Shown here: in pieces, positions 7,279-16,099 of the stretch
Position numbering within the stretch: the first letter of the stretch is position 1
Layout: each line of letters starts with the position of its first letter
Assembly: GCA_002687275.1 (NCBI GenBank)
Contig: NYZT01000048.1
Span: 1 to 34,176 of the forward strand
Length of the DNA: 34,176 nt
Reading direction: 5' to 3'
From: Candidatus Woesearchaeota archaeon
Lineage (GTDB): Archaea; Nanobdellota; Nanobdellia; Woesearchaeales; ARS49
Translations under genes and position numbers: made by a program
The notes under the pieces: generated by a model
Database searches by the model: none
What the model was told of the DNA's origin: nothing
What the model saw: only the letters and a program-made list of their open reading frames with translations

Positions 7279-7302
7279 ATACACAACCAAACATTTTTTC
7301 GC

Positions 7303-9312
7303 TTATAAAGGTGCTGATTTCCAAGCGATTGCGTAAGCAATCATGCCCAACACCATAGTCCACAAGAAGCCGATTTGGATCGCGCTGAGCATGGCGATAA
7401 CCGAACCTAGCACCACTGCGATACCATTCAACCCCCAAAGGTAGGGGAGGTCTTTGGCATCCTGCCTCTTCAACGCCAAGGGCATCAACGTGCCCATTAA
7501 TGTAGCGATAACCCCTATGATGGCGACGGCGATGACCACGCGGGTGGCAAACAGCCATCCTAGCCCTTCACTCGTGAGCCAGTTGGCGCTCACCAAGAAC
7601 CCAAGCATGCACACTAGCAAAATCTTCAGGTTTTCGCGTATGTCGCTAAGATATTTACTCGCCAGGCTTCCTAGCCCACCAAAGAACAAAAAGCTACAGA
7701 GCGTTATCGTGATGGAATACATAGGATTCACCAGGAACAACGTAAACTTATGGATAAACATGAGCTGCAATATGATATAGCCCACGCCAATGCTGCCAAG
7801 GAACACGGAAGGAGCCATTAGTCCTCTCTTCCGTTGCGGGATGTACACGAGTAAGAGCGCGGCGAGTGTGATGGCTAACATCAACCACCAGTCTCTAACC
7901 GCTGCCCATCCCTGACCCCTGAGGAACCTCTCTTGCTCTTGTGATGCAGAAACACGCCAGATGAACGGGTTGTTGTCGGTAATGACCGATGCAGATTTGA
8001 CGGGGTCATTTTTGGGAGAGTAGACTTTGGTTTTGGGTATTGACGCGAGAAGGTGGATTCTTGTGCGTTCTGCAAGAGTGAAAGGACTATTCTTTGCTAT
8101 GAGCACAGAGCTTATGCTCCCCCGAATGATCATCATGTTTTTTGCTGGATCTCCGCCTGCTCGCTGGACAGCGGCAATCAGCGAAGGAAGAAAACGATCC
8201 GTCCATTTAGTTTGGTCTCTCACAATCAATATTCCTTCAGGGGTTAGGTGTTCAAGGTAGCTAGCATATGCTTCAACCGTGTACAGATAGTTCTCGAGGA
8301 AAATGAAGTCCTTAATTCCTACGCCGCCGTATCTCTTGATCAGTGAGATGACTATCATGTCGTACAGTTCTGAAGAGGACTCAACAAAACCTCTTCCCTC
8401 TGCAATGACCGTCTCCGCACCTGGAACGCGGTACGGGCTAGCATTGCCTGTTAATTGCAAGGCCTCCTCAATCACGAGAGGGTTTATCTCAACTCCGATA
8501 ACTCTTGGGCTTGCGTGCAGGCCTCGGCTAACATCGATGCCTCCTCCAGAACCAATCACGAGGATGGAAGAGTAGTTTCGTAGCATAAACGGCAGGTCAT
8601 AAATGTAAGGGGTGCTTATTGGTTGGTGTGTGACAACGTCTGTCTGACCAATACAATCGATGACTATCCATAGGTCGTCGCCTCTCGCCACTCTTGCGAT
8701 AACATGGGAGAAAGCGTTGGTCTTCTCTTCAGAATATTGAACTATTGGGATGAAAATGTTCTCTGCACAAGTCAACGTGAGCACGCCAGGAAGCACCAAC
8801 AGGTAGGCAAGAGAAACAATCACCACTCGTGAGCCAAGCAGCAATGCTGCAAGAAGCGCGAGCAGGAAGGCCAGGACAACGCCGCCAACATGGCCGTAGG
8901 CGTTCATCACCACCACGGTAAGCAAGCATCCTGCCGCACTCCCTACCATCACTATGGCATATGCTTTGGTGATTCTGTGGTGTAGCCTGCGAAGCAGCAA
9001 AGCCGTGAGAATTCCGCTTAGGACGTACACGACCAACAACGTAATGAAAAAGATGCTCTCATGAAGCGATTCATGGAAGTGCATGATCACAAACGGAAGA
9101 GGGACCAAGGCCGCGTATAAAGCAGCGACACGAGAGAGCTTATAATTTCGGTAATACGCAATGATGGCGCCCAATCCAATACCTAACAAGGCTAGAGATA
9201 TGATTATGAACTGAAAGTGCTGCCTGAGCACGATCTTTGCGTACCGGGTAGAGATGATCTCCACCATGAGTAGGGTGAGCGAGACTAGAAACAAACTAAG
9301 ATATTTTCTCAT
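7303..9312 (-). CDS. Polytopic membrane protein with spermidine-synthase-like methyltransferase domain
   Basis: About six N-terminal transmembrane helices (residues 5-190) are followed by a soluble Rossmann domain (about 210-440) and a second set of about six helices (480-669). The soluble domain has ILVIGSGGGIDV as the nucleotide-binding glycine loop and VIGVEINP as the acidic ribose-binding strand, the pattern of spermidine synthase/SAM-dependent methyltransferase folds. Such MFS-like/spermidine-synthase-like fusions are known but poorly characterised. Last gene of the four-gene operon. The ATG at 9312 overlaps the previous stop (ATGA) and has a good Shine-Dalgarno (GAGGTG) 3 nt upstream, so I prefer it to the track's GTG at 9318. 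The substrate is unknown; a polyamine or surface glycan/lipid modification is possible. Confidence 0.85.
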   Translation of the reverse strand: MRKYLSLFLVSLTLLMVEIISTRYAKIVLRQHFQFIIISLALLGIGLGAIIAYYRNYKLSRVAALYAALVPLPFVIMHFHESLHESIFFITLLVVYVLSGILTALLLRRLHHRITKAYAIVMVGSAAGCLLTVVVMNAYGHVGGVVLAFLLALLAALLLGSRVVIVSLAYLLVLPGVLTLTCAENIFIPIVQYSEEKTNAFSHVIARVARGDDLWIVIDCIGQTDVVTHQPISTPYIYDLPFMLRNYSSILVIGSGGGIDVSRGLHASPRVIGVEINPLVIEEALQLTGNASPYRVPGAETVIAEGRGFVESSSELYDMIVISLIKRYGGVGIKDFIFLENYLYTVEAYASYLEHLTPEGILIVRDQTKWTDRFLPSLIAAVQRAGGDPAKNMMIIRGSISSVLIAKNSPFTLAERTRIHLLASIPKTKVYSPKNDPVKSASVITDNNPFIWRVSASQEQERFLRGQGWAAVRDWWLMLAITLAALLLVYIPQRKRGLMAPSVFLGSIGVGYIILQLMFIHKFTLFLVNPMYSITITLCSFLFFGGLGSLASKYLSDIRENLKILLVCMLGFLVSANWLTSEGLGWLFATRVVIAVAIIGVIATLMGTLMPLALKRQDAKDLPYLWGLNGIAVVLGSVIAMLSAIQIGFLWTMVLGMIAYAIAWKSAPL

Positions 9313-9743
9313 GGACACCTCATGCTCTCAAAGAAAGGAATGGGGCTTTCATTCTTTGGCGTGTGGTATTGTATGGCGTACAACGTCTTTAGCTCTTCAC
9401 AGTATTTCCAACCAATAAGTGTGCGATACTTGGCAGTGTCATGCGTGCACGCACCAACACCCTTGCTTATCGTGCTATACGCGAGCACGTACTCATCGGT
9501 TATGACTGGTTGAAACTCTGCTGAGCATTCGAGCTCGTTGGAAAGCTGGCCAGGATAGGGGGAGAGCTCGTTTGCGTATGCTGCCCGTATCCCTGTAATG
9601 GTCTGCTCTTGGAGAATCCTGGCGTCTTCTGCAGAGATGCCCTCTGTGGAATCCACGAGCAAAGGGTGTGGGGGCAGGTCGTACACGAGCCATGGCAGAC
9701 TGCACGCGATCAGAAGGAAGAGAAGGCTACTCCAGTATTTCAT
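9309..9743 (-). CDS. Small predicted lipoprotein, 144 aa
   Basis: The start MKYWSSLLFLLIAC gives a signal peptide with lipobox LIAC, so the mature protein would be anchored through Cys. The track start adds MGGCC; the ATG at 9743 is better because GGAGGG lies a few nt upstream. The exported part carries four cysteines (LECSAEF, ACTHD, YCEEL, RCP) that could form disulfides. No domain is recognised. It overlaps the upstream phosphodiesterase gene by 17 nt and the downstream membrane gene by 4 nt, so it is translationally coupled within the operon and probably works with them at the cell surface. Confidence 0.8.
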   Translation of the reverse strand: MKYWSSLLFLLIACSLPWLVYDLPPHPLLVDSTEGISAEDARILQEQTITGIRAAYANELSPYPGQLSNELECSAEFQPVITDEYVLAYSTISKGVGACTHDTAKYRTLIGWKYCEELKTLYAIQYHTPKNESPIPFFESMRCP

Positions 9744-11640
9744 GCAGCACCCTCCCATCTGTGGCTACACTCTTGTTTAATAGCGCCATGATGGTGGTGT
9801 ACTGATCAACGTGGTTTATAGGCTTTTCCAATTTGGTGTTCCTAACACCTGGTCCCATGATTATGAAAGGCGTCCACATGCCGGGTTCGTGATGCGCGAT
9901 GATGGCTTGTTTGTATCCGGTTTTTAACGGTGTCGTGAAAATCTTTCGGTCTTCACTCATCTCTTCGTTCCAGCCAAATCCTGCCTCGTTCACCACCACG
10001 AGATCGCCTACGCGGTCAGTAGGCAGGCTCAAGTATTGTGGCACCCTTTCCCAATCATAAGCAGCCACGACTGGCCTATCTTTAGTAAAGGGGTCTTCTA
10101 GCGAGAGTAGGGCTTGGCGTACCTCTTCTCGTAATTTTCGGTATTTAGGACCTGAGGCTCGCGTCCAGTTGCCTGCTAAGCCATCGGGGTGGATGTAGAC
10201 GTGTGCCATCTTGAGATAAACCACGGTGGAACGTTCCCAGTCAATCACTGGCTCGCCGTTCTCATCCAGCGTGAAGTGCAACCATCCTTTTTGTGCAAAC
10301 AGGTTGTTCAACCGCACCCACTTGTTCAAGGGAACGGCGCCGTGATCTGAGCTTAGCACGAGTATGGTGTTGTCGTCCGCTCGTTTGTACATCTCTCCGA
10401 CAACGTCGTCGAGTTTTTTGTACATGGAAAGAACCTCTTGCCATTTTTGGTCTCGCTCTTGATCATTAATGGTGTCGTACGCTACTCCTTTAGGATCAAC
10501 ATAACCCATCCACCACCTGCTCGTGAGCATCTGGTTGGGGGTGTAGATGTCGTGGATGAACACGTCAGGATCGTACGCGTCAAGCATATATCCTGCTGCC
10601 TTTCTGTGCCAGTCTAGGGATGCGTGTGCCTCGTCAAGGAACGCCTGCCTGTCTTCTGGATAAAAGATGAGTTGGGGTGGAAAGTTATCCACAAAGTCTA
10701 CCATTGGTCCAACCCAGTGGGTGAGCTCGCTGGCTGTGGTTGTGGGTTTGGTGAGGTGCTCGTTGATGTTGTTGTAAAACAATCGGATCCTAAACCAGCC
10801 TGAAGGATCGATTTTGATCACTCTTGCCTGGAAGCTTGTTTCTACAGGTATCCTGCTCTCGCCCACCTGCCATGTTAGGGTTATGGGAATCCATTCGCTA
10901 GCTTCACCCTCTGCAAGGGTCTGGCCATGGATGGAGACGCGGTCAAACCTGGTCTCCTCGTCATCTACGCTGTCAAACACGTAGACTTCCACGTTGGCTC
11001 CGTACTGAGAGAGCACGGTGCGCTCTGCTTTATGCGTGGTCCAGTTCGCACTCGTGCTATTAACATACTTGGTCAAGGGCGGTCCGAAGAAGAACAATCG
11101 CGAACCTCTGCCTCTTTCGTAGCGAGTGTGGTTGTCTTCTTGCTGGAATATCGTGGCGTGGAAGTCTGCCCCCCAGCCGCCCCATCTTCCTCTTACCGTT
11201 ATGCCTTTGTTTAGTTCTGGCGGTGTTGAGCCGGGCATGGACAACAGAGCAACGTGCTTGCCATCCTGTTCCATTGTGACCCAGAACGGTGAGACCTTTT
11301 TTGCAGCACTGCTAAACCCTCCAACAGCTACCTTGTTTAGCGGTCTGCCCTCAACATGCATGGGCCCGTCAGCAACGCCGTGCTTGTCTGGATACACCCC
11401 TGTGAATAACGTGGCAAAATTTGTGGGCGTGTGCGAAGGAAAGGTAGGGATGGAATATCCGTAAGCTCCCTCGCCCATCATGCGTTTGATGTTTGGAAGA
11501 TGGCCTTGTTCTGCCCAGTCAAACACCGTGAAGACATCAGGATCTGCACGCATGCCGTCAGGCACGAACCAGTACACTTTGGTCTCTTGTTCTTGCTGGC
11601 ACGCCAATAATAGTAGGAGTACGACCCATGCGTATTTCAT
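9727..11640 (-). CDS. Type I phosphodiesterase / alkaline phosphatase superfamily lipoprotein
   Basis: The start at the ATG for MKYAWVVLLLLLACQQ gives a signal peptide with lipobox LLAC, and 637 aa. The track's longer start is rejected because it would remove the signal. Alkaline-phosphatase-fold features are intact. VPDGMRAD carries the first metal-binding Asp (D28). FPSHTPTNFATLFTG has the probable nucleophile Thr near residue 71, followed by YPDKHGV. A DVFIHDIYTPNQ segment follows, then SSDHGAVP and a later AHHEPGMW. This is the pattern of nucleotide pyrophosphatase-like and COG3379-type proteins. It lies 7 nt after the sulfatase-fold gene. The likely role is cleaving or transferring a phosphodiester on surface polymers; the substrate is unknown. 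Confidence 0.88.
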   Translation of the reverse strand: MKYAWVVLLLLLACQQEQETKVYWFVPDGMRADPDVFTVFDWAEQGHLPNIKRMMGEGAYGYSIPTFPSHTPTNFATLFTGVYPDKHGVADGPMHVEGRPLNKVAVGGFSSAAKKVSPFWVTMEQDGKHVALLSMPGSTPPELNKGITVRGRWGGWGADFHATIFQQEDNHTRYERGRGSRLFFFGPPLTKYVNSTSANWTTHKAERTVLSQYGANVEVYVFDSVDDEETRFDRVSIHGQTLAEGEASEWIPITLTWQVGESRIPVETSFQARVIKIDPSGWFRIRLFYNNINEHLTKPTTTASELTHWVGPMVDFVDNFPPQLIFYPEDRQAFLDEAHASLDWHRKAAGYMLDAYDPDVFIHDIYTPNQMLTSRWWMGYVDPKGVAYDTINDQERDQKWQEVLSMYKKLDDVVGEMYKRADDNTILVLSSDHGAVPLNKWVRLNNLFAQKGWLHFTLDENGEPVIDWERSTVVYLKMAHVYIHPDGLAGNWTRASGPKYRKLREEVRQALLSLEDPFTKDRPVVAAYDWERVPQYLSLPTDRVGDLVVVNEAGFGWNEEMSEDRKIFTTPLKTGYKQAIIAHHEPGMWTPFIIMGPGVRNTKLEKPINHVDQYTTIMALLNKSVATDGRVLHEILE

Positions 11641-11647
11641 GATCTTG

Positions 11648-13045
11648 CTAGCGCAATCCGCGCCACCAGTCATGCAGCGTTTGGTTTAAAAGAGTGAGCC
11701 TTTCTGGATTGTGGACGGTCTCTTCTGGATCTTTCTCAATGTTGTACACTTCATAGGTGGTGTCGCCTTGTTCTTCGCGTATGAGCTTCCACCCATCTTG
11801 CCACACGGCCATGATGGTGCTGGTACGATTGTAGAAGCTATTAGTCGGAGGAGGGACGAACTGGGTGGCTGCAAACACGCTTTTTCTGGGCTCAAACAAG
11901 TTCATACCTTCAAACTCTTTAGGAATGGGAAGGTCGAGCCAGGAGAGTAAGGTGGGGGCTAGGTCTAGTACTGATACGAGATGCTTTATGCGCTTAGGTT
12001 GTAAGTGTGGGTGTTTGATGACTAGGGGTACGTGCATGACGTCGTCATAAAAACTTCCACGTAATGATCCACCGCGCATGAACCTTCCATGCTCGCCAAA
12101 CAGGTCTCCGTGTTCTGTAAAGAATACGATGATGGTGTTGTCCATCAATCCTAGTTCTTCAATTTTGTCAAGAAGACTGCCAACGTAGCCGTCTGCCAGC
12201 ATGATCTCGCCATCGTACAGTGCTTTCATGTGATAGATGTCTCGCTCACTCAGTTTGGGAGGTATGGCGGTGTTGCCTCCGCTGAGCTTTACAACATAGT
12301 ACTTCTTGTCTCCCACACTGATAGGGTCCACTTTGTCAAACGTCCAATAGCACGTGTTGAAGTCTAGGCCTTCGTAGTCCGGGTCGAACACGTTGTTTTC
12401 TTCTGGTCGAGAAAAAGGACAGTGCGCGTCGTAGCCGTGGACGTGGATGAAGAATTTTTGGTCCTTGTTGTTTTCTAGCCATGCAATGCTGGCGTTAGCG
12501 GTATCTCTGGTAGAGCCATACGCTGCAGAAGCGCCGTCGCTGGGGAAATATTGGTGGTGTTGGAATCTTGTGGTAAGGTTGTATCTTTCGTCATAGTCTC
12601 CCCTTGCGGTGAAGGCTGCGGTGGTGTAGCCAGCATCGTGAAGTGTATCTAACACGGTGTGCGCATCAGCAGGGAGTGATACTAGTGTGTCGTTTTCCAC
12701 TCGGTACCTGTTCATGACTTTGTGCTGAACCGGGTAGGTGGACGTGTAGATGCTCATGGCCACTGGCAGAGTCCAGCTTGCCACGGTGCGTGCTTGCTCA
12801 AACACGAGACTCTGACTGCCCAAGCGGTCGATGTTGGATGAGGTTGGTCGGTCATACCCGTACAGGCCCAGATGGTCTGCTCGAACGTTGGTTAAGGAAA
12901 TAAAGACGACGTTGCAGTCCTTGCAATTCGTGACTTCTGCAATGGCCGCCATGGTCGGGCTGCCAATGTTCCAGCTAGCAAACAAACCAATGACTATGAT
13001 TCCTGCAAGCAAGCCAAACGTAGACAACACCAAACGCCTATCCAT
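11648..13045 (-). CDS. Sulfatase-fold (alkaline phosphatase superfamily) protein with degenerate active site
   Basis: An N-terminal membrane anchor (residues 5-25) is followed by a sulfatase-type domain: RADHLGLYGYDRPTSSNIDRL, then TEHGDLFGEHGRF and DVMHVPLVIKHP. Family consensus residues are altered. The metal Asp before the LRADH motif is Thr (SLTNVRAD, T52). The nucleophile region reads SWTLPVAMSIYTS where TLPSHASLxTG is usual. The later SDHG is TEHG. There is no CxPSR, so no formylglycine sulfatase is expected. It may be a pseudoenzyme or a metal-variant phosphotransferase. First gene of the four-gene operon. The TATA box (TTATAAG, 13069-13075) is centred about 27 nt upstream and lies between the start and the msrAB stop codon. 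Confidence 0.85.
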   Translation of the reverse strand: MDRRLVLSTFGLLAGIIVIGLFASWNIGSPTMAAIAEVTNCKDCNVVFISLTNVRADHLGLYGYDRPTSSNIDRLGSQSLVFEQARTVASWTLPVAMSIYTSTYPVQHKVMNRYRVENDTLVSLPADAHTVLDTLHDAGYTTAAFTARGDYDERYNLTTRFQHHQYFPSDGASAAYGSTRDTANASIAWLENNKDQKFFIHVHGYDAHCPFSRPEENNVFDPDYEGLDFNTCYWTFDKVDPISVGDKKYYVVKLSGGNTAIPPKLSERDIYHMKALYDGEIMLADGYVGSLLDKIEELGLMDNTIIVFFTEHGDLFGEHGRFMRGGSLRGSFYDDVMHVPLVIKHPHLQPKRIKHLVSVLDLAPTLLSWLDLPIPKEFEGMNLFEPRKSVFAATQFVPPPTNSFYNRTSTIMAVWQDGWKLIREEQGDTTYEVYNIEKDPEETVHNPERLTLLNQTLHDWWRGLR

Positions 13046-13077
13046 GGTATGGCACCGGGTGTAAGAACTTATAAACG

Positions 13078-14079
13078 TTACTCAAACAGCTTCTTGAACT
13101 CGCCATACCCTTCTTTTTCTAGATCTTCTTTGGGTATGAATCGTAGGGCTGCAGAGTTCATGCAGTATCTGTCTCCTGTAGGTTCGGGTCCATCTTTGAA
13201 CAAGTGGCCAAGATGACTGTCGCCTTTTTTGCTCCTGATTTCTGTTCTCACCGTGCCGAGCTTCCTATCTTCCTTTTCCACGATGTTGTCTGCTAGGGGT
13301 TTGGTGAAGCTGGGCCAGCCTGTGCCTGAGACAAACTTGTCCGTGCTGCTGAACAAGGGCTCTCCGGACACTATATCTACGTAGATGCCGTCTCGTTTGT
13401 TGTCCCAGTACTCGTTGTCAAAGGCGGGTTCTGTGCCGTCTTCTTGGGTGACTTTGTACTGTAGGGGGGTTAGTTTTTCTTTCAAGGGAAGCCTCCATTG
13501 CTTTTCCAAAAACTGGTCTCTTCCGCTACCACCTCGGTACACAACATACCTGACCGGGTTTTTCTTGTAATAATTCTGGTGGTAGTCTTCTGCAGGGTAG
13601 AACGTGGTAGCGGGTACGATTCGTGTAACAATGGGCTCGTCAAAGTGCTGAGAGATTTCTTGTTTGGACGCTTCTGCAAGTTTCTTTTCCTCTTCGCTTG
13701 CGTAAAAGATTGCCGTGGTGTATTGGTGGCCTCGGTCGATAAACTGTCCGCTATCATCTGTAGGGTTGATGGTCCTCCAGTACTTGTGCAATAATTCATC
13801 ATAGGACGCTTGGTGGGGATCGTAATGCACTTGGACGGCTTCTACGTGTCCTGTTTTTCCTGAGGCAACCTGCTTGTATGAAGGGTTTTCTTCCTCTCCC
13901 CCAGAAAAACCAGATATTGCCCCTGCCACTCCTGGAACGTGTTCAAAATCTGACTCTGTACACCAGAAGCACCCGCCTGCAAAAGTCGCGGTTGCGAGCC
14001 CTTCGGGAAGGGGTTGTGTCTCTACTGGCGTGCATGCTAGCAAAAGGATGATGATTGCTACGACAAAAAGGGAGCGCAT
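13078..14079 (-). CDS. msrAB: Lipoprotein peptide-methionine sulfoxide reductase MsrA-MsrB fusion
   Basis: Reduces both S- and R-methionine sulfoxide in proteins, here outside the membrane. The start at the ATG for [16 protein letters not shown] gives a lipobox LLAC and 333 aa. The track's longer start is rejected because a TATA element (TTATAA near 14104) lies 25-26 nt from this ATG. The MsrA domain has [12 protein letters not shown] with the catalytic Cys. The MsrB domain has [21 protein letters not shown] and [13 protein letters not shown] with the catalytic Cys. The MsrB zinc cysteines are absent, as in many bacterial forms. The bacterial-style A-B fusion suggests transfer at some point. 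The reductant partner is not in the window. Confidence 0.95.
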   Translation of the reverse strand: MRSLFVVAIIILLLACTPVETQPLPEGLATATFAGGCFWCTESDFEHVPGVAGAISGFSGGEEENPSYKQVASGKTGHVEAVQVHYDPHQASYDELLHKYWRTINPTDDSGQFIDRGHQYTTAIFYASEEEKKLAEASKQEISQHFDEPIVTRIVPATTFYPAEDYHQNYYKKNPVRYVVYRGGSGRDQFLEKQWRLPLKEKLTPLQYKVTQEDGTEPAFDNEYWDNKRDGIYVDIVSGEPLFSSTDKFVSGTGWPSFTKPLADNIVEKEDRKLGTVRTEIRSKKGDSHLGHLFKDGPEPTGDRYCMNSAALRFIPKEDLEKEGYGEFKKLFE

Positions 14080-14125
14080 GGATTGATAGTGGTTTCCCTG
14101 CTTATAATGGTTATGTATGATGTCG

Positions 14126-14512
14126 CTACTCTTTAGGGTGTGCGCCAAACGAAGGTGTGGTGGGGAGGGTGATGCCGGGTCCTCGAGCCTCACCAGAAAT
14201 TAACTCGCTGTTGGTGTTGGCACGGGTAACCTCGTGCTCTCCGAACGGATTTATTTCGCCTCCTGCAACACTCGCTAGAGCCTCGCCTGCCCCGTGGACT
14301 TTTCCTTCTAGTCCCACGGTATTTATTCTCGCGACAGTGTTTTCGGCGTCTTCCGCCCCCTCAACGTTTCTATTACTCCAACACGCAAGGTATGTTTCAT
14401 ATCTGGACTTTACTTTAGATTCTATCACTTTCCTCATCTGATCTCGGCCTATAGTCACGCCCACTTTATACACCGCTGCTGCTCCAGCTATACCTATTAA
14501 GTATTCCCACAT
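14126..14512 (-). CDS. Hypothetical protein with N-terminal membrane segment, 128 aa
   Basis: Residues 2-20 ([20 protein letters not shown]) form one probable transmembrane helix. A basic stretch ([23 protein letters not shown]) and a Gly/Ala/Glu-rich tail follow, ending in low-complexity sequence. No family is recognised. A TTTAATAG element centred 25 nt upstream supports the start. Confidence 0.6.
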   Translation of the reverse strand: MWEYLIGIAGAAAVYKVGVTIGRDQMRKVIESKVKSRYETYLACWSNRNVEGAEDAENTVARINTVGLEGKVHGAGEALASVAGGEINPFGEHEVTRANTNSELISGEARGPGITLPTTPSFGAHPKE

Positions 14513-14549
14513 GGTTGTTTTAGTGGGTTAAGACTATTAAAGATTACCA

Positions 14550-14624
14550 TGGCGCTGGGGAGATTTGAACTCCCGACTTCTGGCTTATGAAACCAGCGCT
14601 CTAACCAAGCTGAGCTACAGCGCC
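14550..14624 (-). tRNA. tRNA with CAT anticodon (elongator Met, or Ile2)
   Basis: Acceptor strands GGCGCTG/CAGCGCC with discriminator A. Anticodon stem CTGGT/GCCAG around TTCATAA. T arm GGGAG-TTCAAAT-CTCCC. The three G:C pairs typical of initiator tRNA are absent from the anticodon stem, so it is not the initiator. Elongator Met and agmatidine-modified Ile2 cannot be separated from this sequence alone. A TTTATAAA box (near 14653) lies 29 nt upstream. Confidence 0.93.
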
Positions 14625-14660
14625 AAGGATGTAGCAAGGAGAAAGCACGTTTATAAACGT

Positions 14661-15059
14661 TTACAAATTCGCTGCAATCTTGTCTTTGATCTCGTCCAAG
14701 TTGTCTGCGTCTTGACCGGGCCAGCTTTTCAAGCCATCGTCTGCCGTTCGGGGGATGATATGGATGTGGGTGTGCATGACGACCTGGCCGGCATCGGGTC
14801 GTACGTTGACGCCGACGTTGTAGGCACTAGCACCTACCGCTTCCATGATCTTTGGTGCTAGTCTTTGGACGGTGTCCATGACGTGGTGGGTGTCTTCTGC
14901 ATCCATGTCGTCAAAATGCTCAGAGTGCGCTTTTGGAATGACTAATGCGTGACCTTTGCTGATGGGTTTGATGTCTAAGAACGCAAAAGTTTTCCCGTCT
15001 TCGTAAATCTTTTGTGCAGGAATCTCGCCTTTGGCTATCTGGCAGAACAAGCAAGTCAT
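14661..15059 (-). CDS. HIT-family nucleotide hydrolase
   Basis: Histidine-triad protein that hydrolyses or transfers nucleoside phosphoramidate or AMP groups. The triad is seen as HTHIHIIPR near residue 96, and the N-terminus (CLFCQIAKGEIPAQKIYED) is typical of the HinT/FHIT-like branch. The length of 132 aa is normal. The N-terminal CxxC may bind zinc with further ligands. The start ATG overlaps the stop of the HAD gene (ATGA), so the two are translationally coupled. The TATA box for the downstream tRNA overlaps the region just after its stop codon. Confidence 0.93.
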   Translation of the reverse strand: MTCLFCQIAKGEIPAQKIYEDGKTFAFLDIKPISKGHALVIPKAHSEHFDDMDAEDTHHVMDTVQRLAPKIMEAVGASAYNVGVNVRPDAGQVVMHTHIHIIPRTADDGLKSWPGQDADNLDEIKDKIAANL

Positions 15060-15688
15060 AGCTCGTCTGCTACCTGCCCTAGGACGTTGATCTTGTTGTC
15101 GTACTCTCTTCGACCTCGCCTATCGATGAGTATTCCTTTAATGCCTGATGCTTCTGCAGCTTTCATGTCGGTTTCTACGCTGTCTCCAACGAGTATGGTG
15201 TCGTCTTTTGTAGTGCCTAGAGTTTTCATGATTTTTCGGATCATCTTTGGATCTGTTTTGAGCATGCCTTCTTTGTAGCTTAGTGCTACGATTTCAAAGA
15301 ACTCGTTTAGCTTCAGTCTTTCGATGACTTCTTCGGTGAGAAAGCTTGCGGTGTTGGACACCAACGCCATCTTGATACCTTTTTCTTTCAACGCTTCTAG
15401 TGTTGGCATGGCGTCATCAAAGGGTTTGGCAAGCAGTGCGTTCTTGTTCCAAACGCCGATTAGTGCTTCGATGGTCTCTGGCGTTGTCTCGTAGCCCATC
15501 TCTTTTGCAGCTAGCTCGAACATCTCTTGCTGGCTTTTGAAGGTCTTCACCATGGTGATGCTTTCGAATTTTTCTACGAACTCACCAAAATCGCCTTCTT
15601 TTTCCAGGATTCTGTGGGTTCTCCTAAGCGGGCTTCTAGCCCCGCCATTGACTAACGTTCCCCAAAAGTCGAAAATGACTCCCACCAT
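15056..15688 (-). CDS. HAD-superfamily hydrolase
   Basis: Haloacid-dehalogenase-fold phosphatase of 210 aa, likely acting on a small phosphorylated metabolite. Motif I is DFWGT with the nucleophilic Asp, though Trp replaces the common hydrophobic or Asp residue at the third position. Motif II is VSNTAS, motif III a Lys in LKTDPKMIRKIM, and motif IV GDSVETDMKAA. A helical cap lies at about residues 20-85. First gene of a two-gene operon with the HIT protein. A TTTTTAAG element is centred 26 nt upstream, so it is leaderless. The substrate is unknown; pairing with HIT hints at nucleotide housekeeping. Confidence 0.9.
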   Translation of the reverse strand: MVGVIFDFWGTLVNGGARSPLRRTHRILEKEGDFGEFVEKFESITMVKTFKSQQEMFELAAKEMGYETTPETIEALIGVWNKNALLAKPFDDAMPTLEALKEKGIKMALVSNTASFLTEEVIERLKLNEFFEIVALSYKEGMLKTDPKMIRKIMKTLGTTKDDTILVGDSVETDMKAAEASGIKGILIDRRGRREYDNKINVLGQVADEL

Positions 15689-15712
15689 AGGTCTACGTTT
15701 TAAGCGGGCTGC

Positions 15713-15979
15713 TTAAAAAGGTTTTGTACACGCCTGGAGTCCGAACCCTTTTAGGACGGAAGGACAAGTCACGCGTATGAGGATGCTCGCGTTCAAATCC
15801 TCTGCTGCAAGCTGGTCTAAGCTGTAGGTACGATTTTCTGAGCCGTGCTCGTGCACTCGCTCACCGTCGTATCTATAGAACGTGGCTTTCTTGTTGCAAG
15901 ATCGCAAGAACTGAACCTCCCCATCTTTGCGGAACCCTAAATACCTTACGCTATCCACAATATAGCAGAATGTGTCCAT
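15713..15979 (-). CDS. Hypothetical protein, 88 aa
   Basis: Small soluble protein with four cysteines and no recognised motif. Only a weak CATACTA-like element lies about 26 nt upstream, so expression is less certain than for its neighbours. The stop codon overlaps the TATA box of the HAD gene. Confidence 0.45.
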   Translation of the reverse strand: MDTFCYIVDSVRYLGFRKDGEVQFLRSCNKKATFYRYDGERVHEHGSENRTYSLDQLAAEDLNASILIRVTCPSVLKGFGLQACTKPF

Positions 15980-16033
15980 TACGGTCCGTAGGTTAGTATG
16001 TCTTCACTCATGTTTCACCTCAGAATCTTTTTA

Positions 16034-16050
16034 TTTTCTAGGATAGAAAA
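16034..16050. terminator. Possible hairpin between 15979 and 16100
   Basis: TTTTCTA-GGA-TAGAAAA is a perfect 7-bp inverted repeat with a 3-nt loop in an AT-rich 120-bp gap after the scramblase-like gene. It could mark transcript ends, but the stem is weak and archaeal terminators usually need only a T-tract. Confidence 0.25.
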
Positions 16051-16099
16051 ATTAATAAATGTTATGTTTGGGACCTGACTCTCGACGGAAATTGTTTTC

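Noticed and set aside
11648-13045. Active formylglycine sulfatase
   Set aside because: No CxPSR or SxPxR motif, and metal ligands are changed.
14550-14624. Initiator tRNA-Met
   Set aside because: The anticodon stem lacks the three consecutive G:C pairs of initiator tRNA.
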